Position numbers and translations under genes: made by a program
NCBI RefSeq assembly: GCF_000003815.2
Contig: NC_049995.1
Span: 5,530,933-5,594,932 of the forward strand
Direction of reading: 5' to 3'
Length of the DNA stretch: 64,000 nt
Source of the DNA: Branchiostoma floridae
Lineage: Eukaryota > Chordata > Leptocardii > Amphioxiformes > Branchiostomatidae
Shown: piece after piece, positions 22,501 through 37,500 of the stretch
Layout of the letters: the number at the start of each line of letters is the position of its first letter
Numbering within the stretch: position 1 is the first letter of the stretch
The notes under the pieces: model-generated
What the model was told of the DNA's origin: nothing
The model's database searches: none
The model's input: only the letters and a program-made list of their open reading frames with translations

Positions 22501-25500
22501 ATTCTGTTGCAGCACCATAATGAGTCACTAGAGGGCCCCAAATCTAATCATCTTGAGATCTCATCAAGACCTACCAACATACCAAAGGTAAAAATATCCA
22601 TCTACATCATAAGCCTTCTCCAGTTGTCGTTTTCATGTATGCATGCATTCAAACAGACACATACACACACTAACAAACATGCCAGAAAAACGCTCTCCTA
22701 ATGACCTTACCTTTAGTGATCTCCGTTCCCTTGTTAAGGTCGGCAAACAGCGCCGATTTGGCGGCCGACATGTCGTCCCCACCCCCTGAACCAGAGGTCA
22801 GGTCTGCAGGAGGAGGGGGTGGGGGAGGAGGGGGACCAGGGGGTGGGGGAGGGGGTGCAGCACCTTTGGTGGGGGGAGGGGATGTTCCTGCTGTTGCCGG
22901 AGCTCCCTGGAAAAAAAGAAGAACAAACTTTAGATGTCATTAAATGTTTTGAAAATACATTTATCTGCATTATACATATATTAATCATATATGTATCACT
23001 TTATAAAATGCTTGAAACACACTTTAAGAATGAAACAGAAGCGGTTTTGTACTAAGATCGCCACACTGGAGTATAAAAACTTTCTAGGCAAACAAATGAT
23101 AAAGGTTCAAAGAAATGAAACATCCTGCAGTTCCAGCTTACATTGCTAGGTGGCACTGCAGTACTGCACACAAAATTACCTGGAACCTCGTTTAGGTACA
23201 ATATGACCACTATAAAGTTCCAACAAAAACCATACATGTAAGTAGTTGAAGAGATTCATTAGTCACGTATGTAAACAGTTACTAGAATTTTTTATCAATC
23301 AGTGACTAGTTTTGACAGGTAAACACACATACCGGTACCTCAAAATTTTCGATGACTATCAGTCCATCATGATATATCGATCATGAAGTAACCTAGTTCT
23401 CGCGGGAGTTGCAAGAACTAGGTCGAGACTTGCGTGGATCTTCTGCCCCTCACCCCCACCTCCTTGCGGAGTAGAGGTAAGTAGGACTTGGGCTGGGAGC
23501 TGTACTTACCTGTCAAAACTAGTCACTGATTGATAAAAAATTCTAGTAACCATACATGTGAAGTTGTTAATAAGGTCTCCACAGGAGGAATAGCTACAAT
23601 TATGAAAATTTTCAAGCTAATTTGTGGATCTGATTCAAGTGAAACCCTTACAGCCTTGTTCCAGGACAGCCCAGTGGTGTGGTGTTGCTTGACATAATCG
23701 TGAAGCTTCATCAGCGTCTGGATCCAGGCTTTGGCCCACTCCACATGCCGCTGGTCTCTGGAAGAGAACCACAATCATCAGCACCTTTCAACACACAATC
23801 ATCAGCACCTACCACAATCATCAGCACCTTTCAACACACAACCATCAGCATCTTCCACAATCATCAGCACCTATCAACACCTTAATTTCCAGGAATTAAA
23901 TGCAGAAATTTTTGCGGCGGTTTTATGTTCACGGTTTTTGTGTTGCCAATTCACAACAAACTTAAAACCACATGGTGCTAACCAGGGCTCTAGCCAGCGT
24001 CCGTTTTTCCGTCAATTGACGGAAATTTGCTGCATGTGACGGAAAAAGTTTAAAACCAATCCGTCAACCTTGACGGACAAAAATCCTTGGTGGAAGCTAC
24101 AGGCAGCTTGGGGACGCCATCCGCAGCCGTGAAAGCCACACAATGTTTGTTTTGCTATTGTTATGATTGCTGACAATGTGTGTCGGCGCTCTTTCGCATA
24201 CGATAATCTCATTAAAAACCCGTTTTTCAAGGTCTCAGTTCAGTCTCTCTAAGTCCTGGAATAGTGTTTTCGCGACAATGGGCATTGGCTGACGGAAGAA
24301 AATTTCGAGCTGGCTAGAGCCCTGGTGCTAACACAAAATTAAATCCCAGCAAACTTAAATGCATTTACAGTAGTCAAATCTACACAGTGTGGGGACATGT
24401 GGTGTAACTGGAGGGTGTTTAGCCCAGAACCCAGAGGTCCTGTTTTCGAAACCTGTCATGCTACCAATCTTGTACTTTTGGGAAAGGCACCTCACCTGAC
24501 TTTCCTCATTCCATATTACCAGGTGTAATAATGGGTATCACACTTTACATGAAATTGATGAAAATTTGAGGAAATTTCATTTAATTGATGCCTATTTCTA
24601 AAGCGAACTTGCATCTAGACAGCATAACCTTTTCAACAAGATAATACCTGACGGTGAACTACTGTTGTGCTAGTAAATATTGCTAGGTAAAGTTTTTGAT
24701 CCATGAAGTTTCTTTGACAGTAGACCAGTGCAGTTCTGGTAAGCATTGCTAGGGGGCACTTTTGACCCATACACTTAGGTCATAGACTGTTGTGTTTTAA
24801 TAGTCTGTCTATAAACAAGGTTTAAGCTGTCTGGGTCATCCATTTGCACCCCATCTAAATTCTAATATGGGGCTTGCGAGTCCCCGTCTCATATGAGTCC
24901 CAGAAAATTTGCTTTGTTGGAACTGACAAAAACGTCACTCCGTCCGTCAAAGATTATCAGAACTTTTTTGTCAAATCTAATGTACTGTAATGGGACCGTA
25001 TTGAGACCTTTTGCTTAATGTGTTTCACTCTTCTGTATACCTTGAGAAAACCCTTTAACTATATCACTTATACCACTTAAAGGAGGTTATACAATGTAAT
25101 TATGGGGGATAAAACCTGTTCTTTGTATAATCTGACATTTGAGATAAGGATCCTTGTGTAAACAATGGTTTGGATGATAAGAAGTCATTTAAAAATCTTG
25201 TACAATACTCAACAGATTTAGATAATGCAGAAAGAAATCAGTGAAATACCGACACATGTTAAACAAAGGGTTACTCCTCAGGCATTCAGCTATCTGTCCC
25301 AAACACATTCGTTAGAAAATCCTTTATCTTCCTCAGCAGGCTTTTAGCTAGGATTTTATAATAGGGAGTCCAAACTTATTGGTAAGTCGCGGTAAGTGAC
25401 TATTGTAGGGGGGTCTGGGGGCATCCACCTTCCATGGTGCAGAGTTTTTGATGATTGTAAGTTAAAACAGTGCATTCTAAGGTATCCTAAGAGGCAAAAA

Positions 25501-28500
25501 TACTGTTACAGATAATCACAGTAGAAGACTGTGACCACAGATGACCTGGTTGCATCCCTGGTCAATCAGAATTTCATGCTTGTCAGATGATTTTCTCCCC
25601 AGTACAGGGCGTCCAGGGGCATCAAATTTCTTGTTATTCTAAAAAAAGTGCCTCCAGATGACGCGTTGACGCATGCCTGGCTAAAAGCCTGTTCCTCAGT
25701 GCTAATACAATTAGGCCTTTTCTGTGATTATCAACAAAGATATCTTCACAAAGAATCCTAAGACAGTGTAGAATATAATCTTAATTTCTGGAAGACAAGA
25801 TTTTCCCTGATAACACACTTTTAAATTACAGTGTGCATTAACTGTAATAATTGGGCCAGGAAAACTTGCATTTTTGTGATTCTCGACAAAGATATCTTCT
25901 CAGAAAATCTTAAAAGGGTGTAGACCATCATCTTAATCTCTGGAAGACAACATAATCACTGATAAGAAAGCTGTATACTGTCCATGCGTTAATACCTGTG
26001 ACTAAATCTTAAGATGATGAGATAAAAAGTAGACATTCTTTGGTAACTGATTCTATAATGCCATTATTACCAGCATGTACCCTTTTTTTAAACACACTGA
26101 ATGTGTACCTCTGTATCTGTATGTATAGCTGCTATAAAATTTGCCCCTCAAAATGCAGGAAATAGTGTTTCAGAGGTTCAAAACTTTCCTGGACCTCTCT
26201 TGCATACGATGGTTTGTGCCTTTGGCAAAGTAGAATTTGAATCTTTGGAGCGAGTTTGGGATAAAAACTGTTCTACTCGCCTCTAGCGCTTCAATATCGT
26301 GGGGGCGTCTTTCGCTAATACAACAGAAATGTCATTATAACACTGTGGCTTAGTCACATCAAAATGAAGTAAAAAATTGTGCGTGATGATTTCAAAATGT
26401 TCCCTGGGGAGCATTCCCCAGACCTCTAAGGATTGTTGGCACTTCACTGGCTGAAAATTCAGTTAGAAATACTTCCCCTCAAGAAATCTGCTGCCTCTGG
26501 CTCCAGAAAACTGTAATGACATGGAGCTTAATATGTGCCTTAATGACAGAGGTGTCCTGTGTCACAAATCAGTCTTAATAAGCATTAATTAGGAATGACC
26601 TGGGGGAGGGGGGCTCTGTTAATGACAGCCTATCAACAATGGTCCTGTCAGAGAGATGTGTTTTGGGGTCAACAGAATTGATAATGTCCAGAGGAATTTC
26701 AGCTAACACTTAACTGTTAACACTATGTTCTGAAATGCCTCCCACGATGTTTGTTCTAAGTTTGAGCAAAGAAACAAGGAAAATAGACGTAAGTACCAGA
26801 CTAAGTACAGTACAGCAAAAGTCATTTAGGTACACACTGGTGTAAAATTATAACGCCAAACATCATTGTCTTGGTAATCTACCAGTGTTATTGAATATTA
26901 GAGTTAGTGTACTACTTTTCAGCTTATTTTCTCCAAGCAAATCCAAACATGCTAAATGCTACCAAAAAGACGAAAATTTAGCACTCGAAGTGGAACAGTG
27001 AAAATATTGTATAGTAGTTGAAATCCACATTTTAATTTTATTTGGGACCCTCTGGAAACATTGGGTTCTCTATGATTATAGATCATACATTGTAGACCTG
27101 TATCTAAACCTATATAATTTTATGTAACAGTGTAACAGTTACTGCGTGTACCCTGGTGTTATTTTTAGGTACACATCCCTATTCTGAACAATGGCTTTAA
27201 ATCCCATCCAATAAGACGTCTCTGATATAACCCAAACAAGACAGTGCAATGGAATGAGTAGAGTGCGAGTGCATTGGTGTAAAAGGTGTTATTAATAAGT
27301 GCCTTTTCCAATGGCACAACGTTGGGGACTAAATGTAAGTTCATCTGTGACGGTTAGTCAACATTATGTTACAATTCTAAGACTTTATATCCGTGCACAA
27401 AGTAAAGCACTTACCAAATCAGTCCTCTGATACTTAGGTTAAAATGACCCAAAGCTTAAGCCTGTCGATTTCGATGAGGCGAATATATTTGATTCTGAAC
27501 AAGATTACTTTCTAGGGGGAGTGAAAGAGGTCATTTACATCAGAGCCCACCAACCTTCTCTCAACCGAGACGGGGGCCGATACCAACTGCCAACCCTTTG
27601 ACCCTTTGCTGATGTCGCACTTCCAGTCTGGAGGTGTGACTTAGGCTTTGGGTCATTTCAACTTGACAAGAATCAGAGGACTAACCGAAAGCTTGTTGGT
27701 AAGTGCTTTATTTTAGGCACGGATTTTAGGTTCTTAAAATTGTAAGTGGGACCCGGTAGGATTTTGAACCCAAAACCATTTCTAAGTCTGACTCAAAAGC
27801 CCTGACTACAAGACCACATTATGCCTCCGCAATGTACCATAATGCACATGTGCACTTGGAACAGTGAGACGGCTTATAGTCAGTGCTTACTTGTCCTTGA
27901 AGTCCTTCAGGACCCTGTTGGTGTAGAACATCCCAGCATCCTTCATTTCCTTCACGTACGGTGCCGGTTTCGGGTTCTGCGGAGGGAAAGAAAAGTCAAA
28001 ACTCAAACAACATACTTCAAGCAGATAAAAAGGGTTAGAGTGTTCCACATTTTATCCAAGATGTAACAAAAACTTTGGCCCTTTTAATTATGATGTCAGT
28101 AACACAGTATATCATAATTTCTACATGTATCTAGAAATGCTCCCATTTTGAAGTAGATTTACACGTGATGATCTACATTTCAAACAATCACATTTCTACT
28201 AACTAAGGTGTGTTGACATTTTCTTTCTATCTGTACCTGGCACATGTGCAAGGCAACATGCCATGGTGAGTCGGATGTACAAAACAACACTACACTTAAC
28301 TGTTAATCAAATGCAAGGCCAAGTCATTGCAACAGTAAGAGAGCAACACATGCTGCAAGAGGAACAACAGAGCATAAGCCCACAGCAATGCCTGCAGCAA
28401 CCAAACCACAAGAAGAATTTCCATTTAACAAATTCTTCTTCGTTACACAACCTTCTTTTAATTCTTCCGTAAACGTTTCGATGACCGTTTGTCGCCTTCA

Positions 28501-31500
28501 TCAGTACAAAATGAAACAAGTATTATCGGTGCAATCCAAAGCGGCAAGGATGATTAACGAAACATGTTCAAGAACATTCCATGTCGAGTAATTACATCAC
28601 AATACAATAGGTTAAGTTTGGATTGCACTGACTCTGTAAAGTTCATATCGTACTGATAGTATTTGTTTCATTTTGCACTGTTGAGGGTGACAGACGGTCG
28701 TTGCAACGTTTATACTATAATTATAGAAGAATCAAAAGAAGGTTGGCGTGTAACAAAAAAGACTTTGTTGAATTGATCTACAAACCTGATGAAACTGTTT
28801 ACAGATGACCAAGAAGAATTGTTAGCATAATCATGTAGATAGCGAGCGTTAGGTTTTTCCTCACACAAACTCACCATTGGGTCGTTCGCCTCGGGGATTT
28901 TCTAGTGAAACCGACACAAACCAGGAGAAAATGGTGGAGGGACGGAATCAAACACAAAGCAGTGGCAAAAGGTCAAGGTCAATGGCACAGGATCAAGGTC
29001 AAAGTCAATAAGCAAAGCAAAGATGCAGAGAAGTCTCACAGATAAGGCACTAACATTGCTAAGTTCTGATCTAACCAAATACAAGACAAGTGTTTTGGAA
29101 TGAGCTTAAAGAAAGATAACATAACGGGCATAATTATTTCCAAAAGAAAAAGTGAGTCAAAACAGTTAATAATTAAGGGTTCAGTGACTTTCAATTTGTA
29201 CATTTTTCATTAATTTGTTTCTGTTCATTTTGGTATTTGATACTATAATTTCTTTAATAGTATCCCTTTATTTTCTTGCACTTGCCTAAGACATGCTTGT
29301 TTTCACCCACTCCAACTTCTAGAATTTCATTCGAATTTCAATCTATAAGTTAGATCCTTTTAAAAGCATATCTTGAAAATGAATGAAAAGATCTTTTAGA
29401 TATCTTTTGGGGTCTTTTGGTACATGTATCTCACCGGAGTCAGGTATGCTCATGGCACATTCGGATTTCATTCTTGCCCATTGGATCCCAATGTCCGCAG
29501 TATACAATGTATATTCTTGACAGCATGGAGGCAGCATTGTGACAAAATCTTCCCACTTGTACTTTTTTCAACTTTTAGATGAACTTCGCCATTTCAACTG
29601 GAGCATTATTGTTTGTTAAAGCCTAGTCACAGTACATTGCCAGTACATCAGGTCAGACACCAACGTACCACAAACATACCACAGTCCAGTGAGACACCCC
29701 CTTAAGAATCTACCATACTGTGAGGCTTCTGAGCCATTTAAATTAAAGAATGCAGAAAGGAGCAAAAAATGGATAAAGTTGAGGAGTCCGAGAGAGGTGA
29801 GAAAGAGAAGAACGACAATGAAAACACTGGAGAAAAATGAGATAGAACAGGTACAGGAACACAATCGGAAAGAGGCGGCTTTCATCGCTGTATAAATGTA
29901 GGTATTGCACATTTGCATAACAACTGTTTATTTTATAAAATTTGGACAATAACTTGAGACCATTATTGGGTCAGTTTTATATGACTTGTGTTGTACAAAA
30001 TTTACCAGAGTCTTGTGACAAAAAAGGGTTGTCATCCATCCTTGTCGACAATAGAGCCTGTTGTAGTCTTGCTAAAAATTGCACGATAGTAAATTGTACT
30101 ACAAATGTGACTGCTAACCTATTAAGTGATCGAAGTTTGAACATATTTCCAGCACAAGGAATGTCCACAATCATACCCTTTGAATTTGTTTTTCCAAAGA
30201 TGTTCTATTATTAGGCCACACCAATTGATTTTCCTTGAAATAGAAATGTTCATCACGATCATCATAAAGGCATATAGTAGGTTAGGGAGGAAAACTTGAA
30301 TGTGACTGTATTCACTGCATAAAACTGAGTGCAGCAAGGCATAAACCTGGTCTTTGTTTTTATCATTATTTTTCCAGTTGAGTATTTTTTTTTTAATTCG
30401 ACAACCAACAAATAATATTGGTATGGCTTACGATACCTTGAATTTCTAAGTTTTTGTTATGAGGGGCAAATGTCATATGATTAAGACATCACTTGTATTG
30501 GGAATAAAGCTCAAACTCCTTGTACATGTATGTTTTACTGTAACAGTAAAAGGTGAGGTTGTCCGTACCATGGTGACCCATCCCAGTGCTGGGATCGCCT
30601 CGCTGAAGGCAGACAGGTGGTTGAACTGCTGACTGGCTCGATTCCCCTCACGGAAGCTCTGAAACAGACAGGAAAACAGTCAGTTTATCTAAACATGAAA
30701 GTTCATCCGTGTTGGTGTTCTAGCCAGCCTGAAATTTTTTTCCATCCCCTGGATTTTGAGTGGAAATCCTGTCAAAGGTGTGACCATCCTAGCTACAGGG
30801 GAGTTTCGGGGCATGCTCCCCAGAAAAATTCTGAAATCTTGACCCTCTGATGATTATGCTATTTCCTTTATTTTGAGGAGCAAATTTTGCTGGTAGACTC
30901 AGCTTGGTTCAATTAGTATCTTTAGATGCCATAATAATTATTTATGTCCAGAAGAGGATGGAATGGGCAAAATTTGTGTCCATTCCATACTATAATTAAA
31001 CTAATAACGTAACAAGAGATGTAGATTTAACGCTATGCAATATTTGAAGAAACACAGTGTACAATGTGAAACAAATTCAGGCATGTACTATAGAAAGGAT
31101 TCTTCGTGCTTGTGTCAGCGTAAAAAATCATAACACAACATAAATGTAGTCACATTGGCCAGGTGGTCCTTAATATGTAGAAGTGACTGTCATAACTTCT
31201 ACAGATTTGACTGTATAATAATTGTATTTGGTCTCTCTCTCTCTCGCTCTCTCTACCAGTGTGTTTGTGTGTGTGTGTACATGTGTGTATTTTTCTGAAG
31301 GGGTTGAAGTCTGCCATCCCTGATTGCCTTTAAATTATTGTTTCTCTTGACAATGTTTGTTTCTTTTTTACTGCTCTGAGATCAATGAATACTCACCTGA
31401 ACAGCTGTTAAGCAGACTGCAGTCGGCTGAAGCATCTTCTGCAAAACATCCTGAAAAGGGGAAAAAAATCATTATAAATTTGTCAAACTCAACAAGATAC

Positions 31501-34500
31501 AAGGAGGCCCAAACCTACAATCTTTTGTTTATTTCTTTGTTTTGCATACTCGGTAAACACCTTCTGGCGCAACAAACCAGGTTTGTACTGAATACTACAA
31601 CCTGCACATATAGACAGATTTATTTGATCCACTAACACCGGGAAGGTCCCCTACTCTTTTCAATAGGTGTGGTGGGATCTTAAACATGCTCGAGGTGTGA
31701 CTGTCCTCAAACATGGGATCTACATTTAACGTTCTATCCGAGGGATGGCCCTGACCAAAGCTAGGTACTCATTTTCACCTGTCATTGAAGTGAGGAAAGT
31801 CGTGCTGAGTGCCTTTCCCAAGGACACAAGATTCGTAGCATTACAACGTAACAAATTTGAACCCAGAACCTCTGGGTTATGAATTGAATGCCCTACCAAC
31901 ACAAACACACAGACAAACACACAGACAGACAAAAAACAATACCTCCACTTATTGGGCAGGTAATAAACTTATCAGTAATACACGTACCATCTTACAACTT
32001 ATAGGTAAATTAAACACTTAGACACTGTCAAGTAGTAAACATTGTCTTTAATAGATGAAACTCTCTATGAATTGTACTTTAAAATCTAAAATACTCAACA
32101 TACATGTCCTTCATGGAAAGGTTTCGTTCTTTAGAATGCCCTTAACTTAAAATACCATGTCAACTAATAAACATGGTATTTCAAACTTTCTATGTATTGT
32201 ACTTTTTTACTATTGTACTTTACGACTATGGATTGTACTTTTTGATTTATTTAAAATTCTAATTTTAAAAATACCTAACATACATGTTATCTATAGAAAA
32301 AGGTTTGTTCTTGAGAATGCTGTTGATGTTGTTGGCTACGAGCCTTAAGATGGTTTCCCAGAACTCAGGGATCCTGGGTTTGACTACCCAGTGACATTGC
32401 CACCAATGTTGTGCCCTTAAAGCTTGGTAAATCTGTGACTCTTGACCTGAAAGTTAGGAATCAGATTTGTATTGTTGACCTGGTGTAACCACATTTTTGT
32501 TAACACACACTAACGCTAGTTCACCTTTATCTGTGCGGTAACCTATATCCGTTGTGTTGCTAAACAGGGTATCCAGTCGATGAACAGTAATATTTTCAAA
32601 ATATTGCAGTTTGAAACCATCATCTGTCCATTCGATAGCCCTCAATACATGATAGTTCTTAAAAGAACGGATAAAGGTTACGCTACGGATAAAGGTGAAC
32701 TAGCGTTACAATCCAAGCTGTTGTCAGACACACCAAAACTTAAACAACAGCACTACATGTATGAGAAGAAATTGGGAGTTGAACAATAAGTCATACACAC
32801 CACTACCAGTAAACATGCTCCATGTCTGATAGTGATTGGACAACTGTGAGGCCCAAGGGCTAGAAATGAAGATGGGCTCTGCCCTGTACACTGTGAACTT
32901 GTGGGAAGGATTATAATCTTAACGTAGTCTAACTTTCTAAAATGACACACTCAGCTACGAATCATCCAAAGCCAGGTGTGGTTACCTGCGTTTCTGACAA
33001 TGTTTACCCGGCCATTTACGACCCATGTTTAGTAATCAAGAAAAGGTTGCCATACGGTTGGGTTGCAACTGCCTCAACACAAGGAAACAAAGCCGTAATT
33101 GTATCAAAACATTTCCCTGCCTGGCTCACACGTGTGCTTTTCTATCTGTATCTACTGCAGTGCTCTAGCCAGCCTAAAATTTTTTTCGTCCCCTGAACTT
33201 TGAATGGAAATCCTGTCGAAGGTGCAACGATCCTAGGGGGGGTCGAGGGTATGCTACCCGGGAAAATTTTGAAATCTAGACCTTCAGAAATGCTATTTCC
33301 CTTATTATGAGGGGTAAATTTTGCTGATACACTCAGCTTGGTCCAATTTGAATCTTTACATGACGATTTATGTCCGTCACAGGGGACGGAATGGGCAAAT
33401 TTTTGTCCGTCCTCAGCAGCAAGATTCTGGCAAAGGACGAAAGGACGGATGCTGGCTACAACCCTGATCCAATGTAAGCAAGAACTGTGAAATTATTGCA
33501 GTCACGGTTAGTTTTTCTTTCTACAAATTCAGGGCACGTGAATACACTCAGGTTTGTGCACCGTATTACAGATTTGTTTTTGTAGTGAAAGTCAAATCTG
33601 TGAAAAGAACACAGGCAAGTCAAGGCCACGTCAACAAGAAATTAACAGCTTAAGACATCTCGCAAGTGTTGAGCTGCTTACCAAACAGACTGACACTGAT
33701 AGTTCAAAACACAGTGCTTTATCAAACAGAACCCATTACACCTGACCTATCCTGTAATGGGTGGGGAAATTCTAGTGTAAACAAGCACCTCACTCTCGGA
33801 GTAAACAAGATCTCTACCACTAATGGTCTGGTATCTAATGGTTAGATCTTGGGGTTTGGGTTACTGGAGCTCTAATGTAAATGTTATCTTTACGGGGTAA
33901 GAGTTACGATAGTACATGTACTACTACACAACAGTCATTTCTCAACTCAACCACAAAGACTCAATTCAATATATTTCAACAGGGCTGTTACACAATTGTT
34001 AACCTTTTTACAACAATCATCACTCTCTGGTGTTGACAGAAAAATGCACTTCCTGATCTTTCTGCTAGGGGGCATCTTTGTCCTGCTTGCTGAAACATGT
34101 ACATACACATGTGCAAGTTATATAGTGCAACCTCTTGACCTTCAAGTTTAGAAGCTAATTTACTGAAAAAGATGACAGGGAGAGCTAAAACTGCCTTCGT
34201 GCCGTCAGTTTACTGGTATTTGAAGAATTTTAAGTGCAGTTGACTCAACTGGAAACTCAAGACGTCTTTCTGAGTGTCTTGAAAACCACACTGACCAAGA
34301 CTGGAACAGCTTAGAGTCACCATCAACAAGAGCCCATGTCAAATACATACCTCTGAAACTTAAGGGGGCATTCATACGTGTGTATACCATTAGTCCATAT
34401 TAACATTTATTCACATCCAGTCATACAGACCATATGTTCATCGTAACACATTCTATAGTAGAATGCTGAGGTATACATTTGCTCACTTTGACCTCTGACA

Positions 34501-37500
34501 CCTTGACCTCTGACCTACTGACCTGGCTGGGTTCCTTACACTTGGCGACCTGAACGATGAACTCTCTCTGTGCCTGGAACGCCTCCTTCACCATGACAAC
34601 CTGAAAAAACAATAAACATGTTTGTTTGTTTGTTTATTGAAATCTCCATATATTAGGAGTACAAAATTTGCATGATACTCTTCCTCATTAAGACCTAATT
34701 CAATCATTAATACATTCATTGCAAACTACAATTTATATAACTTGAATGACAATTGTAATCATTATGATTAAATGAGACGTATATACTACACACATATCAA
34801 CAATGTAAGCAATGTCTTTAAAAAAAGTCTTTAAAAGACAGATCCCTTCTTAAACTTATACTTAAGATATCTCTCAAAAGTCATGAAACTAGCAATGACA
34901 ACTAAATATAAGAATCTGATGAAAATTTTTAATGTAGCAGAGAGGTCACAGGTATCACATATTTGTGACATTAATTTCTAAAGTTATATAATCTATAATT
35001 TCTAAGCTTCTGGGCATGTATCTTTTCACAGGTATTAATATTTGCTTCGACCACACTCGCTTGACTTTATACAATTTTACTGTCCCATAAATATACTTGG
35101 AAAACATAAACTATAATATCAATACGTTTATGAAGGTTTATAATATCAATAAACTCGAAATGTTACCAGTGACATTATAAACAAAACCCCATAAACTTTA
35201 CCTAGACCTCCAACTGGGCTTTTGGGAAGAGAGGCAAAGTCAAAATAACGGTGACTGATGATTGGTCAGCTACTTTGTTTGACTGATTGATGGACAGCTC
35301 ACCTGTTTGCTGAGGTCCCCTCCTATTTCCTGACTGAGAGACACCACCTTTGCGAACACTCCAGACAAGATCTCATCGTATTCCTTTACAAAAGGCGCCA
35401 AGGCTGGAATGGAAAAAAATTAATTTAAATGTTAAAGAAGGTTGTACACCCGAGTTAACTTATTCTCTTAATATACCTGGATAAGATATGCAAATCGCTT
35501 CTTGATATGTTTCAAGTAACATTATCATTGCTAGAACAAGTAGTAGAAGACTGATCATAAATCGCTGACGTTGAAAAGAGTGATGGATGTCATTCAAACT
35601 GTCTTTAAAATCTATCAAAATTAGTGGGGGAGTAATTATCTAAATCTTCAAAAGAAAGCCCCCTCCTTATCTTTTTAGATTTAAGATATCTTTCAGAAGT
35701 CATATCTCAATTCTTATCAATTGTACACAGTCTTAACTTAAAAAAAACAGTGCATGTGTAAAGTTCATGCAACAACTTTTTGTCTCAGAATGAATGACAG
35801 CAAGACATGAGACTGCATTTTGACTGTTCTGGACAAAGTTGGAATTGAAAGATAAGGGATTTAAACACTTATTGGAGGAGAATTATCTTTTATGTGTCTG
35901 GGACACAAGTAGAACAGTTATAAAATCATTGTGCGACTGTGTAGTACATTTAATGACATAATATGACAATTAAACGTGTTCAATACAAACAACAAACTTT
36001 CTTCATTTTATAAGTTGGATGAGAACTATATTCTTACTACATTTGTATGTTAAACTTATTCTTACAATTTGAAAAAGCCCCACAAAATTCTTGTTTGTCC
36101 TTGACACATTTTTTATCCAGAAATTGTTTACTGACAGACAATTTGCATACACCTGTAGCTAGGTCAAAAGTCATGACCTTTGCACCTATTTCAAGACAAT
36201 TTCATTCAACACACATAATCCTCTAATAGACAGAATAATTTCATTTTTAGTGATTCCTGTAGATGTAACCAAATAAAACACTATATCTACTTGAGCCATA
36301 AATAAATTTTTGCATAATGCAGCATACTAAATTTTACTCTCATCGTCAAGTGATATCATTTTGTTATAGATAAAACATGACTGGAATAAATGAATGATCA
36401 TTATTTCAGCTTAAGAAATTATATCATCATTATGCCTTCATGAGAACACAAGTCATGTAAAATTGTTTGTTAACAGTGACAAAAAGTAAACAGTATAATA
36501 CAAACATGATACCCCTACCGTCTTCTTCCGTAATGCAACAATTTTCTTCTCTCTCTGTCTCTCTCTCGCTCTGTACATGTTTTTCCACTTCTATTCTTCT
36601 TGCAGGACTCCCATTTTGTATGGGCACACTATTGCTACTACCATTAGCTACGTTTCCCTCGCTAAAAGTATACTTCTGCTTGGCCTTTTTGCCTCGAGAG
36701 AAACACCTAAAACACGCCATGACTGTACGTGGGTATCCCTGTACACTTTATGGGTGTGGTGGTGTGTAACTAATAACAGCACACACCCAGAAATTGGGCC
36801 TACACAAATATCTGTAAGCACCAACTCGTACAACCAGTCAAGAATGGAAAGAAAAGAACTGCGTTTTGTTCATCTGTAAAGGTTTTGAAACCGTTACAGT
36901 AAGGAGCGCTTTTTTTAGCCGGTGCTGTTATTTGATCTGAGTGGACAAAAAAGGGGAAACTACAGTCTATTGTTCTTAGTGAGAGCTGTCAAGTGGAGGT
37001 CAACAGGACTGTTCCATTGTAATGGTAGGGGACAACAAGTGTAATCTTTTATGTCTCATTCATTGCTTGGAGTCTAATTATTAATTTTCATTGATATATC
37101 TGTCATTTTAAGCTTAGGCCACACTGACTTAATTTTATGGATGATCCTATGGAGACCCCAAAAGTAATGTGCGAGGGAGAAATAAAAGAAAAATCCAGCA
37201 AAAAATGTTGCTAAACCATGCTTGGTTGATTTGTTTGCCTTATTTTCACCTCCAGTAAGACTGCAAGGAACAATTGTTGCCATTTGAATCATATTCATTT
37301 GCCATTCTTGTTTAAAGAGGAAACAAGGATACTGTGGTCCCATGCCCTGACCATGTGCCCCTTACCCTGGACAGCAGACCCTCTGGCAAGCATAAAATTC
37401 TGATTGACTAGGAATTCTATTGGGTGACATGTGGCCACAGTTGATTTTTTTTAGAACATGCGAAAATCAATTTGCGTGCAAATGTCATCCATGAAATTAA

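Noticed and set aside
23679-24039. Frames reading [15 protein letters not shown]
   Set aside because: Translation of the ATCATCAGCACC tandem repeat next to a CAP exon.
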